DNA from: PHBD01 sp964578535
GTDB taxonomy: Bacteria > Desulfobacterota > Syntrophia > Syntrophales > PHBD01
Length of the DNA: 64,000 nucleotides
Assembly (NCBI GenBank): GCA_964578535.1
Contig: CAZODI010000005.1
Location: forward strand, 45,602 to 109,601
Direction: 5' to 3'
In this document: positions 61,700 to 64,000 of the stretch, in pieces
Position numbering within the stretch: position 1 is the stretch's first letter
Layout of the letters: every line of letters begins with the position of its first letter
The notes under the pieces: model-generated
The model's database searches: none
The model's input: the letters and a program-made list of their open reading frames with translations, nothing else
What the model was told of the DNA's origin: nothing
Position numbers and translations under genes: made by a program

Positions 61700-62446
61700 T
61701 CACCCCTTTTCCGGTCCCGGGAAGTCGGTGAAGACGCCGTCGACGCCCATGGCTTCCACGGTCCGGAAGTCCTCCTGCCGGTTGACGGTGTAGACAAACA
61801 CCTTCAGGCCTCGCCGGTGCGCCCCTTCCACGAAACGGGAAGTTACCCGGTCCAGGCGGATATGGATGGAAAAGGGGGCCAATTCCGCCAGGAGCCGCTT
61901 CGACGGGAGGATTGGAGAGCGCGTCAGGAGTCCCCGGGGAATCCGGGGCGCCTCCCGCCCGGCGACGGAAAGCTCGCGATGCAGAAAGGACGAAAAGAGA
62001 ACGTTCCCGTAGTCCCATCCCCGGTCCCTTACATACATCTCCACCAGGGCCGCCGCCGGACCGGCCGTTCCGGGTCCCTTCAATTCCACGTTGACCACGA
62101 CCCGCCGGTTCACCAGGTCCAGGACCTCGTGGAGAAACGGAATTCGTTCTCCCTGTCCTGCATCGAGGGAGCGCAGATAAGCAAGGGAGGAGGCCATGAC
62201 CCGGCCCCGCCCGTTCGTGGTCCGCTCCAGCCGGGAATCGTGGATCACGACCAGTTCCCCCTCGACGGCATACACGTCGATCTCGATGCCTTCCGCCCCC
62301 AGGGCGATGGCCTCCTCGACCGCCCGCAAGGTGTTCTCCGGGGCCCGGCCGGAGGCTCCGCGATGGGCAAAGCGGAAAAGGCGGCCGGTGGAGGTATGGG
62401 GTTCGAATCGATTGGCAGTTTCCCGCACGGTCTGCTCCACGATCAC
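61700..62446 (-). CDS. Glycerophosphodiester phosphodiesterase
   Basis: A 248-aa GDPD/UgpQ-type enzyme hydrolysing glycerophosphodiesters to glycerol-3-P and an alcohol. The catalytic RFAHRGASGRAPENTLRAVE and the metal-binding GIEIDVYAVEGELVVIHDSR are present, with VFVYTVNRQEDFRT and GVDGVFTDFPG near the C-terminus. No signal peptide is seen, so the protein is probably cytoplasmic. It is alone, between the unknown gene at 62529 and the flavodiiron operon. Confidence 0.92.
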   Translation of the reverse strand: MIVEQTVRETANRFEPHTSTGRLFRFAHRGASGRAPENTLRAVEEAIALGAEGIEIDVYAVEGELVVIHDSRLERTTNGRGRVMASSLAYLRSLDAGQGERIPFLHEVLDLVNRRVVVNVELKGPGTAGPAAALVEMYVRDRGWDYGNVLFSSFLHRELSVAGREAPRIPRGLLTRSPILPSKRLLAELAPFSIHIRLDRVTSRFVEGAHRRGLKVFVYTVNRQEDFRTVEAMGVDGVFTDFPGPEKG

Positions 62447-62528
62447 CAGGGATGCCTGCGGTTCCGTGAAAACGTGAGGGGAGGACGCCCGGACTTTACC
62501 ATGCGGAGCCTTCGGAATCGCCGGGGAG

Positions 62529-63620
62529 TCATGCCGTCGCGGTTCCCCGGACCAGCGCCTTCAAGTCCGGAAAGACGGCGCGGTCCCCGTCCCAGGCATA
62601 GGGCAGGATTTCCAGGCCGAGGGCCTTCAGGGGCTCCTCCAGGGCAGCCGGCAGGGCGTCCGGAACAGCCAGGGCCAAGCGGGATTTCTGCGCCAGGGAA
62701 ACGCTGTCCACCAGGAGCCTCGCCGCCCCCTCGAGGACCTCATCCTCCCGGATGCCCGCCAGGACCCTGAACAGGATGGTCATGTGACCCTGGCGGTCCA
62801 CGGCGAAGCAATCCCGCCCATCTCCGTTTCCCGCCCCGATTCCCAGCGTGCGGAGGGCCTCCGCCAGGTCCCGGGCCACCAGGCTCCGGTCGCAAACCCG
62901 GGAAAGGCTGTCGGGAGCCGGCAGGAAGGCATCCCCGGTAAATTCCTCCCGAAAGGCCACCTCCGGGAAGGCAATGGCCAGCTGCGGATCCCGCGAAGCG
63001 GCCAGGTCCTTCATTTTCTGTACCTTGCGGACAAACTGCCCGAGCTGGCGGACGAAACGGGGGGAGAAAAGGGCGCCCACGACGGCCACCGTCGCCCGCT
63101 CATCGCCGTCTTCCATCAGGGCCCAGACACCGCGGTAGCGGCTCCCGAACAGGGTTTTCCCGATACCCTTCCGGCTGCCCCCGAGACGGCCCCGGTGGAC
63201 GACATAAACCGTCCCTTCCAGGTCCCGGGCCAATGCGCCGCCGATCTTCCGGTCGATCCCGCGGATGGGGAAATTGATCTCGCAGGTGATGGCGACGCGC
63301 CCTTCGGGAACCGGTTTGCCGATCCCCAGGACATTCCAGTGATTCCTCTCCTGGACCCGCTTCGAATAAAGCCAGAGGCCCAGTTCGTCCGACCAGTGCA
63401 CGGAGGCCCGGAAGCTTGCCCCGGGGTGTCCCACCCGGACGGGCAGCCGGAGGTCCGCGACGGCCCGAAAGCATCGGTTGAACTGTTGCTGGCAGCGCCG
63501 GATGGTGGCTTCGTCCTCGATGACCTTCAGCATGGCTCCTTCTTCTCCGACCGGACTCCATTCAGGCAGGCGGAGCCCCGGATCGAAACGGCGTTCCCCA
63601 AGGGTTGCTTTTTCTACCAT
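62529..63620 (-). CDS. Conserved-looking protein of unknown function
   Basis: A 363-aa soluble protein with no recognised domain. Visible features: LWLYSKRVQERNHWNVLGIG, then AITCEINFPIRGIDRKIGGA, TVYVVHRGRLGGSRKGIGKT, and a basic stretch VRQLGQFVRKVQKMKDL. The EINFP-GIDR-HRG-GG-GIGK spacing suggests a catalytic or nucleic-acid-binding core, but I cannot assign it. The start is unclear: ATG 63620 has no ribosome-binding site, and ATG 63533 has AAGGAG only two bases away. Downstream on the same strand is the glycerophosphodiesterase gene (82 bp). Confidence 0.6.
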   Translation of the reverse strand: MVEKATLGERRFDPGLRLPEWSPVGEEGAMLKVIEDEATIRRCQQQFNRCFRAVADLRLPVRVGHPGASFRASVHWSDELGLWLYSKRVQERNHWNVLGIGKPVPEGRVAITCEINFPIRGIDRKIGGALARDLEGTVYVVHRGRLGGSRKGIGKTLFGSRYRGVWALMEDGDERATVAVVGALFSPRFVRQLGQFVRKVQKMKDLAASRDPQLAIAFPEVAFREEFTGDAFLPAPDSLSRVCDRSLVARDLAEALRTLGIGAGNGDGRDCFAVDRQGHMTILFRVLAGIREDEVLEGAARLLVDSVSLAQKSRLALAVPDALPAALEEPLKALGLEILPYAWDGDRAVFPDLKALVRGTATA

Positions 63621-63731
63621 GGGAATTCGGCCACGGCAACGCACATCACGCGAATACAGAAGAATTTCTTCATGAAAGGCATCAGAAGGACCGGATCGGG
63701 CTCGGCAAAAAGATAACTATGATATTACCAA

Positions 63732-63760
63732 TTGACATATATCGTAACGTTGTTTATTTA
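63732..63760 (+). promoter_or_regulatory. promoter of the acyl-CoA ligase gene
   Basis: TTGACA (63732-63737), a 17-bp spacer and TATTTA (63755-63760), 45 bp before the start codon. The surrounding 100 bp is strongly AT-rich, unlike the window average. Confidence 0.6.
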
Positions 63761-63805
63761 AAAACCGCTTCTCGAAACGATGTTATTCCTTTGGAGGTGA
63801 TCAAG

Positions 63806-64000
63806 ATGACTTGGACAAGCCTTACACAGACCTGGCACTACGTTGAAAAGTGGGCTTCACAGAAGCCGGAGGCCGAGGCCCTGGTCTTCGGGGACGAGCG
63901 CCTCACCTGGGGTGATTTCAAGACCCGTATGGACGGCATCGCCAGGGCCTTCCTGGCGGCGGGCGTCCAGCCGGGGGACCGGGTGGCCCTCCTGTCGGCG
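63806..64000 (+). CDS. AMP-forming acyl-CoA synthetase, N-terminal fragment
   Basis: The first 65 codons of an ANL-superfamily acyl-CoA ligase, cut by the right edge. WTSLTQTWHYVEKWASQKPE, AEALVFGDERLTWGDFKTRM and AAGVQPGDRVALLSA are the typical N-terminal elements. The ATP-binding P-loop lies beyond the window, so the substrate class is unknown. A strong GGAGGTGATC ribosome-binding site precedes ATG 63806, and a consensus promoter lies upstream, so the gene is probably well expressed. Confidence 0.85.
   Translation, partial: MTWTSLTQTWHYVEKWASQKPEAEALVFGDERLTWGDFKTRMDGIARAFLAAGVQPGDRVALLSA

Noticed and set aside
62390..62420. tRNA-like GGTTCGAATC string
   Set aside because: It lies inside the glycerophosphodiesterase gene and lacks acceptor and anticodon stems around it.

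Overview
The window is a high-GC, gene-dense bacterial scaffold. Its gene content fits an anaerobic deltaproteobacterium (Desulfobacterota), most likely a Syntrophales-like organism: an ADP-forming acyl-CoA synthetase, several CoA-transferases, phenylacetate-CoA ligase with an ACT partner, a long KamA-type radical SAM enzyme, selenocysteine machinery (selA), and a rubrerythrin/rubredoxin/flavodiiron oxygen-defence set. That placement is inferred from gene content; no rRNA or tRNA gene is visible. Two runs of exactly 100 N are scaffolding gaps, and the 55-bp identities around them point to contig joins in a k=55-type assembly.

Layout. 1-2 kb: selA (cut by the left edge) and a HemN/HemW-like radical SAM protein, minus strand. 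2-5 kb: peptide deformylase, a gene-free 0.5 kb, and a thiamine-diphosphate 2-oxoacid decarboxylase. 5-8 kb: a four-gene polar amino-acid ABC transporter on the minus strand with a clear promoter. 8.2-16.5 kb: a plus-strand run with a zinc-ribbon protein, gcvT, gcvH, gcvPA, a hotdog thioesterase, a secreted EF-hand protein, gcvPB and a fused ADP-forming acyl-CoA synthetase. 16.5-19.2 kb: a CoA-transferase with an extra C-terminal domain and a decayed GntP permease. 19.3-25.5 kb: KamA-family enzyme, lipA, an MFS transporter, a repeat array with a gap, and dihydrolipoyl dehydrogenase. With the upstream genes these give T, H, both P subunits, L and lipoyl synthase for glycine cleavage.

25.6-29.3 kb: a bacterial deoxyhypusine-synthase-like protein, a fused NapH/NapG-like ferredoxin and a Tat-exported DUF362 protein. 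29.4-36.8 kb: phosphoglucose isomerase, a YyaL-type thioredoxin-domain protein, an acetyl-CoA hydrolase/transferase fused to a GNAT domain, and the NAD(P)HX repair enzyme. 36.8-41 kb: polyprenyl synthase, OFA-family transporter with terminator, mobA and a lipoprotein. 40.7-44.1 kb: a three-gene operon (phosphatase, glycosyltransferase, GpgS-like glucosyltransferase) that looks like a glucosylglycerate or mannosylglucosylglycerate compatible-solute pathway. 44.3-47.4 kb: MarR regulator with promoter and operator, a secreted protein, and a CLC chloride channel.

47.6-50 kb: paaK, a double-ACT protein and an unrecognised protein made of two copies of a Cys-containing helical unit. 50-54.5 kb: MASE3-PAS-GGDEF cyclase, cobalamin adenosyltransferase, MTA-phosphorylase-type enzyme, thioredoxin and BamD. 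54.5-64 kb: a two-domain kinase, mutS (broken only by an assembly gap), a holin-like membrane protein, rubrerythrin, rubredoxin, flavodiiron protein, glycerophosphodiesterase, an unknown conserved-looking protein and the start of an AMP-forming acyl-CoA ligase.

The best candidates for something new are the solute operon, the duplicated-Cys protein beside paaK/ACT, the deoxyhypusine-synthase homologue in a bacterium, and the palindromic intergenic repeat family with its 233-bp tandem array. I did not find a defence island, CRISPR array, prophage or other clearly new multi-gene system.
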